Assembly (NCBI GenBank): GCA_963575745.1
Contig: CAUYUJ010013991.1
Location: forward strand, 141,501-205,500
DNA: 64,000 nucleotides
Origin: Prorocentrum cordatum
Taxonomy: Eukaryota > Sar > Dinophyceae > Prorocentrales > Prorocentraceae
Direction of reading: 5' to 3'
The position numbers and the translations under genes are program-made. The notes below the pieces were generated by a model. It worked only from the letters and a program-made list of their open reading frames with translations, did not search any database and had not been told where the DNA came from. This document shows, one piece after another, positions 53,331 through 64,000 of this stretch. Position 1 is the stretch's first letter; each line of letters opens with the position of its first letter.

Positions 53331-55120
53331 ATCCCATATTACGGGTTCCCTGTGAAGGACCCCTGCCAACGATCCCTTACTAAGGGTGGTTTACGAAGGA
53401 CTCCATACTTGGGGTTCTATATTTCGGGTTCTTAGCTCAGGATTCCTTACTCAGGAATTCTTCGTGGTGGTTCCTTAGTGAGTGATCGCGACAACGGGTT
53501 CCCTACTACGGATTCCTCAAGGACTCCAGACTGGGGACTCCTTGTCCAGGGTGCCTTACTAAAGACAAGTTACCAAGGGTTCCCCGACAGGGATTCCCTA
53601 CTAATGATTCCTTATGCTGAAATCCTGGCTTAGAGCTACTAAGCAATAGTTTCAAGCAACTATTCTCTACGGGCGGACCCTTACGAAGGACTCCTCATTT
53701 GGGATTCCTTACTCCGTACGAGGGATGTTCAAGTCAGGGTTCCTTGCGATGGAATCCTTACAGACCCCATGCAACGGATTCTTTACTAAACATTCTCGAC
53801 TGATGATTCCTTACTAAGGTCGTTTGGTTCACTACAGTGGATTCCTGGCTCAGCCTTTATTTAAGGACTCCTGGCGACGAACTCATTGATGAGGACTCCT
53901 GTCTTCCCAGCCCCTAACAAGAAAGTGCTTTCTCATACATGCTTATAGAAGATTTCTTACTCAATCTTCCTTACGAATGCTTCCCCATGCATGGGTCCTT
54001 ACTAAGAAATCCATGACACAACTGTCATAACAATGATTCCGTGTTACGAACTCCCTACAGGGGATCTCTTACAACATATTCCTTACAAATGATCCGTAGT
54101 ATGAACTTCTGAGTAAGGATCCTCCACCTAAGACTCCTTGCGAAAGACCGACCCCCTATTGAGGATTCGTTGCAATGGACTGAAGGACCCAGTACGAAGG
54201 ATTTCCTACTAAGGGTCACTCACTAGGGCATCAAAAAGGGTCCCATTCTGATGGGTTCATGATTGGCGATCTCTTACTCAAGCTGCCATGCTAAGGATTC
54301 CGTGCTCAGAACTCATTGATAACGATTCCCTTCTTCTGATTCCTTCTTAAGACATGTTGAATCACAAATCCTATTGGAAAGCCCCTGCTAAGGATTCCTT
54401 GCGAAAGAGTTCCCCACCAATGATTATTTGCTAAACAATCCAGACTAAGGCTTCAGGAACAGCGATTCGCTACTAAGAGCTCCCTACGAAGGACCTCTTT
54501 CACCATATTCCTTACCAAAGATCCTTACGAAAGATTCCTTACTGCGCATTCTCCAATCGGGATTCCTTACAACTGGCCCCCTGTTTAGGATTGCTTACAA
54601 CAAGTCCTTACAGAAGGCACCCTTACTGAGGATCCCTCAGTGCGGATTTCCGATGGAGGATTCCCTGCCCTGGATTCCTGGTCAGTGTTCACTACTAAGG
54701 ATTCCCTACTGTGGGCCCCTTACCAAGGATTCCTGAACACGAATCCCTTGCTATGGCTTCCTTACAAAAGGAGTCCATGCAGAGAAACCATTCCTGACAT
54801 ATTCGTACTAACGCTGCCACACTGAAAAGCTTTACGAACAACTCATTGTTAATGATACCAACCTTCTTTTCTTACTAAGAAATGCTGACTCGTAAATCCT
54901 CACTGAGGACTCCCAAATACGGGTTCCTTACGAAGGCTTCCCCCAGTGGGGGTTCCTTACTAAGAAAGCCTTTCTCGTGGTTCCAGAATATTGGTTCCTT
55001 TGTACGAGCGCCCTAATTAGAACCTCGCGCAACACTTTCTGCACAAAAGATCATTACAACATATTCCTGACTAAGGCTCCTCCACTCAGGATTTAGTCAC
55101 AAGAATACCGTACGACAGAT
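53331..55120. repeat. GGATTCCTTACTAA satellite, about 1.8 kb
   Basis: A very degenerate array of 12-14-base words around GGATTCCTTACTAAG / GAAGGACTCC, spaced irregularly at about 25-35 bases. No frame longer than 61 codons. The core GGATTCCTTA is shared with the 44.4-47.3 kb repeats. It resumes at 56141-56215 after an inserted element. Confidence 0.85.
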
Positions 55121-55126
55121 TCATTA

Positions 55127-55832
55127 CACCCCCCCCAACCTGACGCCAAGGCCCCTGACCTGACGCTTCCCCCGCCGGCAGTGGACCTGGCGCCTTTGAA
55201 CGTAACCTGACGCCAAGTAGTTAACCTGACGCCACTCCGCTGGCACTCGCCCGGCGCGCGCCCACCCTTCGGGCGAAGGTACCGCTCCCGATCAAGACCG
55301 TGGCTGGCGCTCAAGCGGCGACGCTATATCCGATAAAGGAGGTATCCGGCGCTGATGCGGGAGTCCCGTCCCCAATGAAGGACGCGGCCAGCGCGCAGGC
55401 CGCAGCAACAGTCTTACCCATGAATCGGGTCGGGCGAAAGGGGGGGATAGCAAAGGGGGGGTTTGAGAATCAGCTCGCGTAGCTGATTTTCCCGGCGCCT
55501 CCCGGCGCCAGAGGCGGCCATGATGGGCCCCTCGGTAGGGCCGAAACCAGCTGCATGCAGCAAATCTCGTAACCCCCCCTTTCCCAATCTCCCCCTTTCG
55601 TCCGGCCCGAATGAATGCGGCCAGCGCACGGGCGAAAGCAGCAGTCCCAATCAGGGATGTGGCTGGCGCTGCAGCGGCAGCACCATGGCCATGGGGGTCG
55701 GCGCTGAGGCAAGAGTACCGTTCCCAATGATGTCTGATGGATGTGCTCAGCACGCCCAGCGCTGAGGCGAGAGTACCGTTCACAATGAGGGATATTGCCA
55801 GCGCCGTCGTCGCCGCCGCCGCCGCCGCTGCC

Positions 55833-55879
<47 letters not shown>

Positions 55880-56140
55880 TAATGAAGCAATATCCGCCAT
55901 CCCCGGCGGCATGTGGGGCCAAATGCTTGTGATGCTATGTTTTTGACTGATACTTCTGCCACTCGACTTCCTCAAATGTGGCCGGCGCTCAAGCGGTAAC
56001 TTAATTTTGAAAAACTTCGCGCCGCAATCGCTCACCAGAGCCCACCGGCACTGCCGTTCCCCCAGCCAGGGCGCCACCGGAGCCCACTGGCAGAGGGGCT
56101 GGCGTTAGGTTAGGTGCCCGGCGTCAGGTTAGGGGTGGTG
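55127..56140. mobile_element. 1-kb foldback/MITE-like element inserted in the satellite
   Basis: Ends are inverted: CCCCCCAACCTGACGCC on the left (55127-55147; AACCTGACGCC repeats at 55203 and 55222) and GGCGTCAGGTTAGGGGTGG on the right (56120-56140; GGCGTTAGGTTAG at 56101). Inside: GCTGGCGCTCAAGCGG at 55304 and GCCGGCGCTCAAGCGG at 55981; tandem GATATTGCCAGCGC / AGAGTACCGTTCCCAATGA units; a (GTC)n tract at 55835-55878; and a large imperfect hairpin (55421-55615). No coding capacity. Satellite sequence lies on both sides, so this looks like an insertion of a non-autonomous element. Confidence 0.65.
55421..55615. repeat. Imperfect 195-bp hairpin inside the 1-kb element
   Basis: Left arm 55427-55468 (GGGTCGGGCGAAAGGGGGGG...) pairs with right arm 55565-55608. 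The similarity continues inwards (GCTCGCGTAGCTGATTTTC against GCTGCATGCAGCTGGTTTC) towards a centre near 55518. The inner AATCAGCTCGCGTAGCTGATT is itself a small palindrome. Confidence 0.75.
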
Positions 56141-57129
56141 GTGTACTCAGGATTCCTGATTAAGGATTCCCACGAAGGTTCCCTGGCTAAAAAACCATGC
56201 GAGGATTCCTACATAGGCCAAAGAAGCCCTGGCGCAGTTTGGATACAGGAAAGAAGGAGAGAGGGAGAGAGAGAGAGAGATATAGAAAGGGAACGAGAGA
56301 GACAGCCACAGAGGACTGAGAGAGAATGAGAGCGAGTGAGAGAAAGAGTAAGAGAGAGAGAAAAGAAGAGAGAGAGAGAGATGTCCGCATGTGATTTGAA
56401 TGGATCAGGCCCCCTTCGGACCTGAAGCTCCAAGATTACCCAAATATCCACCACGACGGACACCAAGAGGGCCCGTGACCACACCACCCCCTCCTGGACA
56501 CCACTAAAATATATACTTTCTCGCAAGGGCTCCACAGGCCTGAAATGGCCCCAGGATGGTCCCATCGTGGCCCCCAGAGGCCCCCAACGCCCCAAGAAAC
56601 GCCAACAGCAGCCCCAAGAGAGCCTCAGGCAGGATAGCCCAGTGAAAACTCGCGCCATCTCCAAAGCATGCGCGTCCCGACTCCGCGCTGGCCAGACCTA
56701 CCCCACTGCTCCTCGTCTCCCCTATTCATCGCTCTCCCCGCCTTCGAGTCTCGAGTCAGCACGCCTAACTGAACTTCGTATGCAGGGTTGCCTACGGCCC
56801 CCGCTCCACCTAAGGCCCCCAAACTGCCACGTCTCCGAACCGCCAGTCTCTTTCCACCATTTCCCGCATTATCCGCAAAAAACGTAACCGTTTATCGGAG
56901 GCCGGGGGATGAGATCGCAGTGGAATGGAGAGCCCCCCCCACCAGGAAATCGGTTTCGGCTTCGTGTTCGTGTCGTGAACGCGGGCGCGGCGAAGCTGCG
57001 TGGGCGCGCGAGAGGAAGGACCCCGACGTCGCTGGGGCGATTCGGATGCAATGGACCGCCCCTCCGCCCCCGGTGGGCGCGCGTTGGCCGAGGGTGTCCC
57101 ACCGTGGTGTCCCGTCGGTGTTCCGTCGG
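56141..57129. repeat. Satellite remnant, (GA)n tract, no gene
   Basis: 56141-56215 continues the GGATTCC satellite. 56250-56385 is GAGAGA-rich. 56386-57129 is unique or Pro/Arg-coding GC-rich sequence with overlapping frames on both strands and no recognisable gene. Confidence 0.65.
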
Positions 57130-57835
57130 CGGTGGGCGGGCAGTGGCCCGGGGTGCCCCGTTTTGGCATCGGTAGTGAAGTCGATAGCGAGATCGATACT
57201 GATATCGCTGAAATGAGAATTGTAGTGAGATCAAAGGTGAGATCGACAATGGTGTTGATTGCGACATTGGTTGTGGTATCGAAATGAAATCGACAGAAAA
57301 ATCGGTAATGATATCGATCAATCGCTGAATCCATTGGTACTAAGACCAGCCGTGAGGCCGATAGCCGGTTCGATCGAGTGAGATCAAAAGCGGGGACGGT
57401 AGTGACATTACATCGCAATTCAACATCGTCATCACGCGTCATCGCTAACTCGAGGGCGCGCCACCAGCACAGTAATAATCACACCCATCACGCTTGCCAG
57501 CAGTTCGTTTTTTAACCCCCCACCCCCAAACCTCCTGATCACCCGAAAAGGTGGTCGTATACGTAGACCCAGACGGCCACCCTTCGGGTGATAAGGAGAT
57601 TCGGTGGGGGGAGACACCAACGTATCACTCAATCCATCTCGCTATCGATCTCAATAGCAATCTCACTATCGATCTCACTATCGATTTCACCATCTTACCA
57701 TCGATCTCAGTATCGAACTCGCTATCGATTCCATTATCGATCCCAATATCGATCTCAATATCGGACTCGTCTCGATCTCCCTATGGATCTCACTGTAGAT
57801 CTCACTTCCGATATCACTACTGGACACCGACGGGC
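57130..57835. repeat. ATCGATCTCACT repeats in two inverted blocks
   Basis: 57160-57370: GAGATCGATA, GTGAGATCAAA, TGATATCGAT words. 57640-57825: tandem TATCGATCTCACTATCGAT. The two blocks are largely reverse complements of each other, with a GC-rich spacer between, so they could fold back. Confidence 0.75.
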
Positions 57836-58377
57836 CCTCTTGGGGTGCTCCAGGGGTCGAGTGAGCGGATCGGCGCCAGCCACGCAGCGAAAGCAAGGAA
57901 GATAACCTTTCCACGAGGCGCAGCGGCGCCAATCTCATCATCAGCACAAGCAAAGGACACTGGCTGGCCGCCTTGAGCACAGGCGGCGACGGAGCGGAGA
58001 GGCTCCGAGGGGGACGCTGCATATACACTTTGACTCTGGCACCATCTCCAACTCGCAAGTATCGTCGGAGAAGCAGCCATGCTCGTAGACGTGATACAAG
58101 AGCAGTCGTCCACGAGCAAATACAGCATCACCCTAAAACAACATCTCAGTAGCCCATGGCCGGACCACGCAACTAGCAACCGACCTCAAAGAGGCAAGCT
58201 GCTGAGCATACACAAGCACCAGCATATGAAAGCACATATCGTAAAGATCTCCGCATATGTGTCCGAGCGGTGAGGCTTACAAAAGGATAGGCACGATCCA
58301 CATCCTTCAGCATCAACTAGTAACAGCACGTGAAGCAGCAGGCGACACAACAAGCCATATGTGAATCTGGTCCTTGA
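57836..58377. other. 3' flank of copia B, no gene seen
   Basis: Unique sequence downstream of the polyprotein stop. A 3' LTR may lie here, but its partner would be beyond the window, so it cannot be recognised. Confidence 0.4.
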
Positions 58378-61300
58378 TCAACATTCGCCATTGCCCAGTA
58401 CCAAAGCGTCAACAATCACACCTCGAGCCACTGTACCCTTGGTAAGAGCATCACACAACATATCTCTCGTGCCACATCACAGCAATCCAGTCAAATAACC
58501 GCAGTCGGGTCTATCTCGCATGGCACGTACAGCGTACAATTGGCTTCGAACATTGGGCATGGCGATCTCTTCAGCAGTAATAGCTGTGAACACAGCGTGG
58601 GCATCACCAAATAGATACAAGCTCATCTCAATCTTGCCTGAGTTCACCGCATCATGCAACTCCTTCGCGCCGCGAGACCCCGTCCACACTTGATGCCAGA
58701 AACCGCGGTGCAGCATACCAAGCTCACAGGCTACCATCTGGTTGGTCAGCTCAGCTCCAAACGTGCTGCGGGTGACTCTCGGCTGCTTTCGACTGTAGTA
58801 ATCTATCACATGCATCGGGCCACCAGGAACGCCATCTCGAATCTCAATGAGTACCAGGATGGCTGCACGAACTACAAGACAGTCAACGTCATCAGCACGA
58901 TAATCAGAGTCAGCTATCGCACAGAGACACACAGGCGGCACCAGACGAGCATACTTGATACTGGAAGGCTTCCTCTTGATCCACTTCAGAAGGGTGTTGA
59001 GACCTTTGATGTCACCGACCGTAACCTTCTGACTGTGCCTCTGGAAGCGACCAACAAACACAGCGATATCAGCGCGCGTGAGAGTGAGCCAAGCTACGCC
59101 TCCCAGAAGACTCCAGTACATGCCCTGCAACGCGCTGTCCACCAGCTCTTCATCGGGCTTGCCGGGGAGCAGAGTGCTGCTGATCGGCCGAAGCTGGGAC
59201 ACGTAGTGGTTCTGGTCGATCGTGATCGCCTCGCTCGCCTCATCCTGGGAATGCTGAATGCCGACACACTCGAAAGGACCAGGTTCACAGTTGCGTCTTC
59301 GTACTTCTCACGAAACTTAGCGAATATCACTCACGCGTCTCATCGCTGCAAGCGCCCTTCAAGTCATCCACGTGAGTACCAAGAACGGCGACCAACACTG
59401 CATTCTCAAACATCAACCACAAATGCCGGTCAGCTTCGGTCGGGAAGAAGCCCAACTCCTTGAGGGTGTCCGACAAGTCCACCTGCCAAGCCCACGGAGC
59501 GTCGTTCGTGCCGAAACCTGGCTTCTTCATATTCAAGGTTTCCGTGACCTCGTTGAAGTTCTCGAAACCCTCGACCTGCTTCAGCAGTGCTGCGCCATCG
59601 GGAGGAAGATCAAACTGCAGGCTCCGCATCTTGAAACCGAACCTCTCTGCGAGCTCCTCGAACGTCTTGCCGCGCAAGAATGCCATCGAGACGTCGAGCG
59701 ACCACAGTGTCCAGCCATGCTGAGCCGCAATAGAACATATCACCCTCTGGCCCCAACGGGAAGCAGTTCCCGCAGCGGTCCGAATTCGATCCTTCTCGTG
59801 CTTCTGCCAGTCTTTGAAGCCGCGTACGGTCAAGCGTCCCTTCGCGTCGCGATTGCCCTCGATGATCTTCCTCTTGATGACCCAGCGAGAGTCGATTCGA
59901 TTATCCGCATCCTTCTTGGCCATGCGCTCGATGACGCCACGAGAGACCCAACGCTTCAACTCCTCAAGCTTTGCCGCAACAACCAGATCATGATGTTGCC
60001 TGATCTCGGCGGCAAACAGATTGTTGAGAACACGTTCTATGACCGGCGAAGCCTGGGTCTTGAATATATTCATCACCAACACCTGACCCTTGGCAATCTT
60101 GTTCGGAGTAAGCCCCAGCCGCCAAGCTTGTCTCCGAGAGAACTCAACACTGATAGGCCCCTCAATGTCCTCAGGCGTGAGCTCGACAGCTGGAACTTGA
60201 CAGCCGAAATATACATGGGCTGCGGATGGAGAAGCCGTCTCCATGAAGATAAAACCCCAGAAAAGATCCTCATCCTCGGCATTTGTGTCAACATCACTGT
60301 CTGCCACAGGCACATCAGCTGCAGCGGGAGGCTCCTCAGAGGCATGAGGCAGACAAGGAGCAACATGAGGTCGAGGATTTCCACTCTCATCCGATCCAAT
60401 CGACAGCTGCCTCTTGAGGTCACCAGGCAACACAATGACCGGCGGTTCGTCCCTGCGACGGGCCTTATTGAGCTGCTCGTCGTTCACATCTTCGCTCCTA
60501 GGTCGACGAACTCTCGGAAGACGAGTGCCCGGTGGGAACGTGCCTTCGTCTGGATCGACCTGCTCGCACATGCGACCAAGGTGCGGCACATCAGGAACAG
60601 CCTGTCGAGCAAGCTCGATGTCTTCCAACGCGACAATGAAGAACTGCAAGAAAACCGTGTCTTGCCACTCGTCTCCGGACAGCGTCGGAAGAGAAAGCCG
60701 CACTGTGCCGAGAGCTTGTTGCCAATGCCAGTCGAGCGAATGACCTACCTTCCAGAAGATGAACAGTGTCTCGTCGACACCATGCATGCACTCGAGATCC
60801 TTGGCACCATGACCCAGTCGGCCACCACTGCAGCCTTGCAGTCTGAGATCACACGACGCAACATGCAACATCGCGTGGAAGATGATGGGATACTTGGCAC
60901 AGCGTCTAGACAACTTCCAGCCAGTCGAAGTGTTCACACACGCCAAGGTTACTGATCCCTTCGCGATGCTCTCGGCGAACTCCTGCACCAAAGTCAAGGG
61001 TAACTCCCAGTGCTGCCTGTAGTGTCCTGTCGCGACCATCACGTCCATGCTAAGAGCGTGACGTATATCGGCTAATCGGCAACTGAGCGTCCGCGACTGC
61101 CACTGCACGTCCACCACGCCTTCCTGCATGCGATTGACGTTCGCAACTGTAGCCAGGCCTCGCCAGCCTGAGACATCCTTGTTGGGCGGGTCGCGCCAGA
61201 TGTCGACCAAGTCGCCCAGCTGCAGGTTCTGACACTCACCAGCTGGGCGAGTGCGAGATTGAATCGCACGATCCATACGCTGCTGTGCAGAGGCCCCGAC

Positions 61301-63999
61301 CACCGCCGCGATCGCCACCTCGCGCAACCGATGGATGTGACGCGAAATGCAGTCGATGCCGTCATCCTGGTCCTCCAGCGCTGTGGCAGAAGCTGGCTCT
61401 AGATCCGTGAGCATCGGAATGGTGCGACCGAACGCAACCTTGTAGGGCGTGATGTTGCCAGAAATCGAGATCATGCAATTCTTGGCCAATGCGCACTCAT
61501 CCAGGATGGCTTCGTCGGGAACAGGCGTGCCGTCACGGGCGCACTGCTCATCAACCAAATGCAACTGATTACGCAACAACTCGCGATGCCGTTCCACCAT
61601 GCGAGCGTGAGCTCCCTTCGGCCGCAGATTCAGCTTGAACTGCCAGCGCGAGGCCCAATACCTGGCCTCGTCGCTGTCGAGAGCCCCCATCGCGATCCGA
61701 AGTGAAGACAGCAGGAGCTCCGAATAGCCTGAACCAGTAATGCGTGATGGCACCGGTGATGGTGCCCGTGTTGCGGTCCGTGATGATCGCCGCGACCGAG
61801 AAACGCACAAGGGTGTCTAACATGTGCATCGCAATCTTCGTCTTCCAGAACAGCAGGTCGATTTGTACGTCTTGATTGAAGTCGGTGATCACCCTGCTGG
61901 TGGCTATGGGTCGTTTGCCCTGCCGATGCCAGGCGCGACAGGCCGGACACGTATCGCGCACAATCTGAATCAACTCGATCGCCTCCTCAGGCGCGCCAGC
62001 GGCAATGAGCATCTCCTTGAGACGCAGCGCAGGCGCATGCCACATTCTGATATGCAGCTTGCGCAGAGTCCTTCTGATGACCATGGTATTCATCGCACGC
62101 CCCATGGACCAGTCGGACCAGTCACCACCTTCGGCATTTGCCTGAACCCCGATCTCGGACCTGGCTGCCCGGGACCTTCGCTGAGCAGCAGGCGGCTGCA
62201 CTCTGGTAACCTGGTAGGATCATCCACAGGCAGATCTGCTCCCACCGCAGCATCCACTCCTGGAGGTCGCGCAGGCGGCGGCGGTGGCGGCGGCGCGGCC
62301 ACCACCTCTGGTACTGCATCAGGCGCCGGGGCCGCCGGCACAGGTGCGACAGGTGCGGAGGCAGACGCTGAGGCTGACGAAGATGCCGCAGCATCGGCCT
62401 CCAAGGAGGACAGGTCGCCACCACCAGGATCATCAGCAGTCGAGTCGCGATGAGCAGGTACGCGTGCTCCAGCGGCTCGAGCAGGCGCAACGGCAGAAGC
62501 AGACCTGCCTCTTGGAGCCGCGGCAGATGAGCCAGCGAGAGCCTGGGCAACGGCGCTACCCCGGGTCTCCACCCACTTCTAGCGACATCGTTGGTCATCA
62601 TGGTGGCGAGGGTCTGATCGAACTGCTCCAGCAAGGCACCCTGGACACTCGGTGCCAATAGGAGGAACGTGGGGATAACGGCAAGCATCGCCACGGGTGC
62701 GTCGAGGGTCATGTTGCGAAGCTCTGCCCAGACATGCCGAACACGTGATATTCTTCAAAGGAAAGGCCGACATGCTGTATCTTGGTGCCGTCGCTCGCCA
62801 TCGACGCTCTTCTGGACGTTCGCGCCCACGAACTGAACTCTCCATCCGGCTCAGCAGCTGCTTGGCGATGGAGTCAACGTCTTCACTGTAGCGAACGTGA
62901 CGATAGACACTGGTGGAGAACAACATCGGCGTACAGTCGGAGTCCTTGACGGACCTGCGATACCCCATCTTGCACTTATTGATGAAACGGCCGGTCGCTT
63001 CAGCATCACGTTCGTCTGTGGTTAACTTCATCCAGTGGACTCTAGGCGACTTGGACCTCCAACGCTCCCGAAGGATGTCAGCAATACCATCGGCGATGAG
63101 CGAGGCCATGCGCCACGGCCACCTCTGCAACTTGCGCGTCACGTGACTTCCTTCAGCATGCGCATGTCGTTGACAGGCTCGGTGGCCCTGACAGAGCAGC
63201 CGACGAAAGCGTCGAACAAGCCGTTCGTCACTGGACATCAACTCTGTAGCCTTCTTCACCGGCAGCCGTGACTTCTCCTCCACTAGTCCCACCTGGCACT
63301 GATGGAACACGGCTGACACGACTCGAGGATCCGCACGCAGCGAAAGCCAGCCTTCGAGCTCGTAGACGTCGGAGCCCAACGGCTGCTCATTAAGAAAATG
63401 ATTGCCAACGGCAAGTTGGTGACCAGCAAACTCAGCACCGCACGATCCCAGGTGAGATGCCCTGGCACGACTGGCCCCCCAAGTACCCGGATTCAAAACT
63501 CTGTTGAGATGGTGCCGGCCATTCATGCCAGTGCATGGCGTGGAGAGAACGATCACAACAGGCTGGCAGTGCATAACATACTACCATATCCATTGCAAAT
63601 CAAAGCGGCGACTGAGATCAACACCACAACGCAGATCACAGGATGGTCCTCGCTGGAAGCCTTCACGATGCAGGCGTCGAACCCGCATCTGAGTGGTACG
63701 CTCCTGACCGCCGCAGATCTCCAGCACATCACAGTAGTAGTGCTCATCTGCAGGCAGCCCCCAGTCCAGGTACATCGCCTTCGGGTCGTCGTAGTAGTAG
63801 ACCTGCTCAGCACGATCCGCGAACCTCCAAGGCTGATGTTCAGAACCCTGGCCCAGGAGAAATATGCCGTCAGGACGAAGCGAGGTGAGGTCCTCCTCGT
63901 CATGCTCTGAGGCCTGCAAGTCACTTCCTCATCGTCAGCGCAGGCGGCGCGGTATACATCATAGCTGTAGTCGTCACACCACAGATCTGGACCATCCAC
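58378..63999 (-). pseudogene. Copia-like polyprotein (copia B), partial, lightly damaged
   Basis: Minus-strand polyprotein entering from the right edge. Gag/protease-side region 63574-62579 (VVIVLSTPCTGMNGRHHLNR, HFLNEQPLGSDVYELEGW, RRLLCQGHRACQRHAHAEG). Integrase from about 62105: Zn-binding LHIRMWHAP...CPACRAW, core VQIDLLFWKTK, FTSDRDGG, then WASRWQFKLNLRPKGAHARM. RT about 60000-59330: DSRWVIKRKIIEGNRDAKGR, GWTLWSLDVSMAFLRG, FGTNDAPWAWQ and THVDDLKGA (both catalytic Asp kept). RNase H about 59200-58378: TLTRADIAVFVGRFQRHSQ, IADSDYRADD, FGAELTNQMVACEL and RDMLCDALTKG. Lesions: frame change at a C5 run (61684-61688), apparent single-base losses near 59325 and 59275, and TGA in place of a probable TGG at about 58477. 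Few lesions suggest recent activity. Confidence 0.85.
59327..61690 (-). CDS. Copia B integrase C-terminus to reverse transcriptase, main open frame
   Basis: The longest uninterrupted part of the copia B polyprotein, nearly 790 codons after the frame joins at 61686. Integrase C-terminal features: NITPYKVAFGRTIPMLTDLE and LQLGDLVDIWRDPPNK (chromatin/DNA-binding SH3-like part). A long acidic linker with DVPVADSDVDTNAEDEDLFW precedes RT. RT opens SRWVIKRKIIEGNRD and holds motif A LWSLDVSMAFLRG and motif C GTHVDDLKGA. It ends at a TGA produced by an apparent one-base loss. Translated only if the upstream frame break at 61686 is a sequencing error or frameshift site. Confidence 0.75.
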   Translation of the reverse strand: MGALDSDEARYWASRWQFKLNLRPKGAHARMVERHRELLRNQLHLVDEQCARDGTPVPDEAILDECALAKNCMISISGNITPYKVAFGRTIPMLTDLEPASATALEDQDDGIDCISRHIHRLREVAIAAVVGASAQQRMDRAIQSRTRPAGECQNLQLGDLVDIWRDPPNKDVSGWRGLATVANVNRMQEGVVDVQWQSRTLSCRLADIRHALSMDVMVATGHYRQHWELPLTLVQEFAESIAKGSVTLACVNTSTGWKLSRRCAKYPIIFHAMLHVASCDLRLQGCSGGRLGHGAKDLECMHGVDETLFIFWKVGHSLDWHWQQALGTVRLSLPTLSGDEWQDTVFLQFFIVALEDIELARQAVPDVPHLGRMCEQVDPDEGTFPPGTRLPRVRRPRSEDVNDEQLNKARRRDEPPVIVLPGDLKRQLSIGSDESGNPRPHVAPCLPHASEEPPAAADVPVADSDVDTNAEDEDLFWGFIFMETASPSAAHVYFGCQVPAVELTPEDIEGPISVEFSRRQAWRLGLTPNKIAKGQVLVMNIFKTQASPVIERVLNNLFAAEIRQHHDLVVAAKLEELKRWVSRGVIERMAKKDADNRIDSRWVIKRKIIEGNRDAKGRLTVRGFKDWQKHEKDRIRTAAGTASRWGQRVICSIAAQHGWTLWSLDVSMAFLRGKTFEELAERFGFKMRSLQFDLPPDGAALLKQVEGFENFNEVTETLNMKKPGFGTNDAPWAWQVDLSDTLKELGFFPTEADRHLWLMFENAVLVAVLGTHVDDLKGACSDETRE

Positions 64000-64000
64000 T

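Overview
The window looks like nuclear DNA of a dinoflagellate. Four things point there: genomic relics of the dinoflagellate spliced leader (DinoSL, core AGCCATTTTGGCTCAAG) in front of several reading frames; copia-like and non-LTR retroelements of the types that fill dinoflagellate genomes; GC-type and GT-type introns of 160-175 bp; and very abundant micro- and minisatellites. There is no bacterial gene organisation, and no rRNA, tRNA or CRISPR array was seen. Most open frames are shadows of low-complexity DNA, so only a small part of the window is called as genes.

Layout. 1-8.5 kb: a decayed non-LTR element (element A; RT with YLDD changed to YLND) and degenerate upstream coding sequence with GEATNPGS/GEASNPGP motifs, embedded in tandem repeats. 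8.85-28.1 kb: a second non-LTR element (LINE C, minus strand) split in two by a 16,498-bp insertion (9768-26265). The insertion has 32-33-bp terminal inverted repeats beginning CCTGAAGGCCCT, a 2-bp CA target duplication, and AT-rich subterminal repeats. Removing it restores the LINE C frame exactly (codons for MGSL then DSEEDRAMLRSC). I read it as one large DNA transposon.

That transposon carries, from its left end: an intact CMC/EnSpm-Chapaev-like DDE transposase (694 aa); a 469-codon unknown gene; small Lys/Ala-rich helical proteins; a 33-bp-period hairpin array; a divergent pair of paralogous GYDKG-repeat disordered-protein genes; and three unknown genes, one a two-exon 747-aa protein ending in a nuclear-localisation-like tail. 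Three of its genes, including the transposase, have a spliced-leader relic just upstream, so they look like processed, re-integrated mRNAs now carried by a DNA transposon. This is the main candidate for something new here.

28-32 kb: microsatellites, an RT-less deletion derivative of element A (30.0-30.9 kb), and a plus-strand ORF related to element A's upstream domain. 32.5-42.7 kb: a spliced-leader-tagged retrogene with one in-frame TGA, a decayed Ty1/copia element (copia A), and a decayed non-LTR element with zinc-ribbon/coiled-coil ORF1, EEP endonuclease and RT (LINE B), all on the minus strand. 42.8-58.3 kb: essentially gene-free; micro-, mini- and satellite repeats, including a GGATTCCTTACTAA satellite interrupted by a 1-kb foldback element. 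58.4 kb to the end: a second copia-like polyprotein (copia B), lightly damaged and running off the window.

All alignments, counts and boundaries were made by eye; no database was searched.
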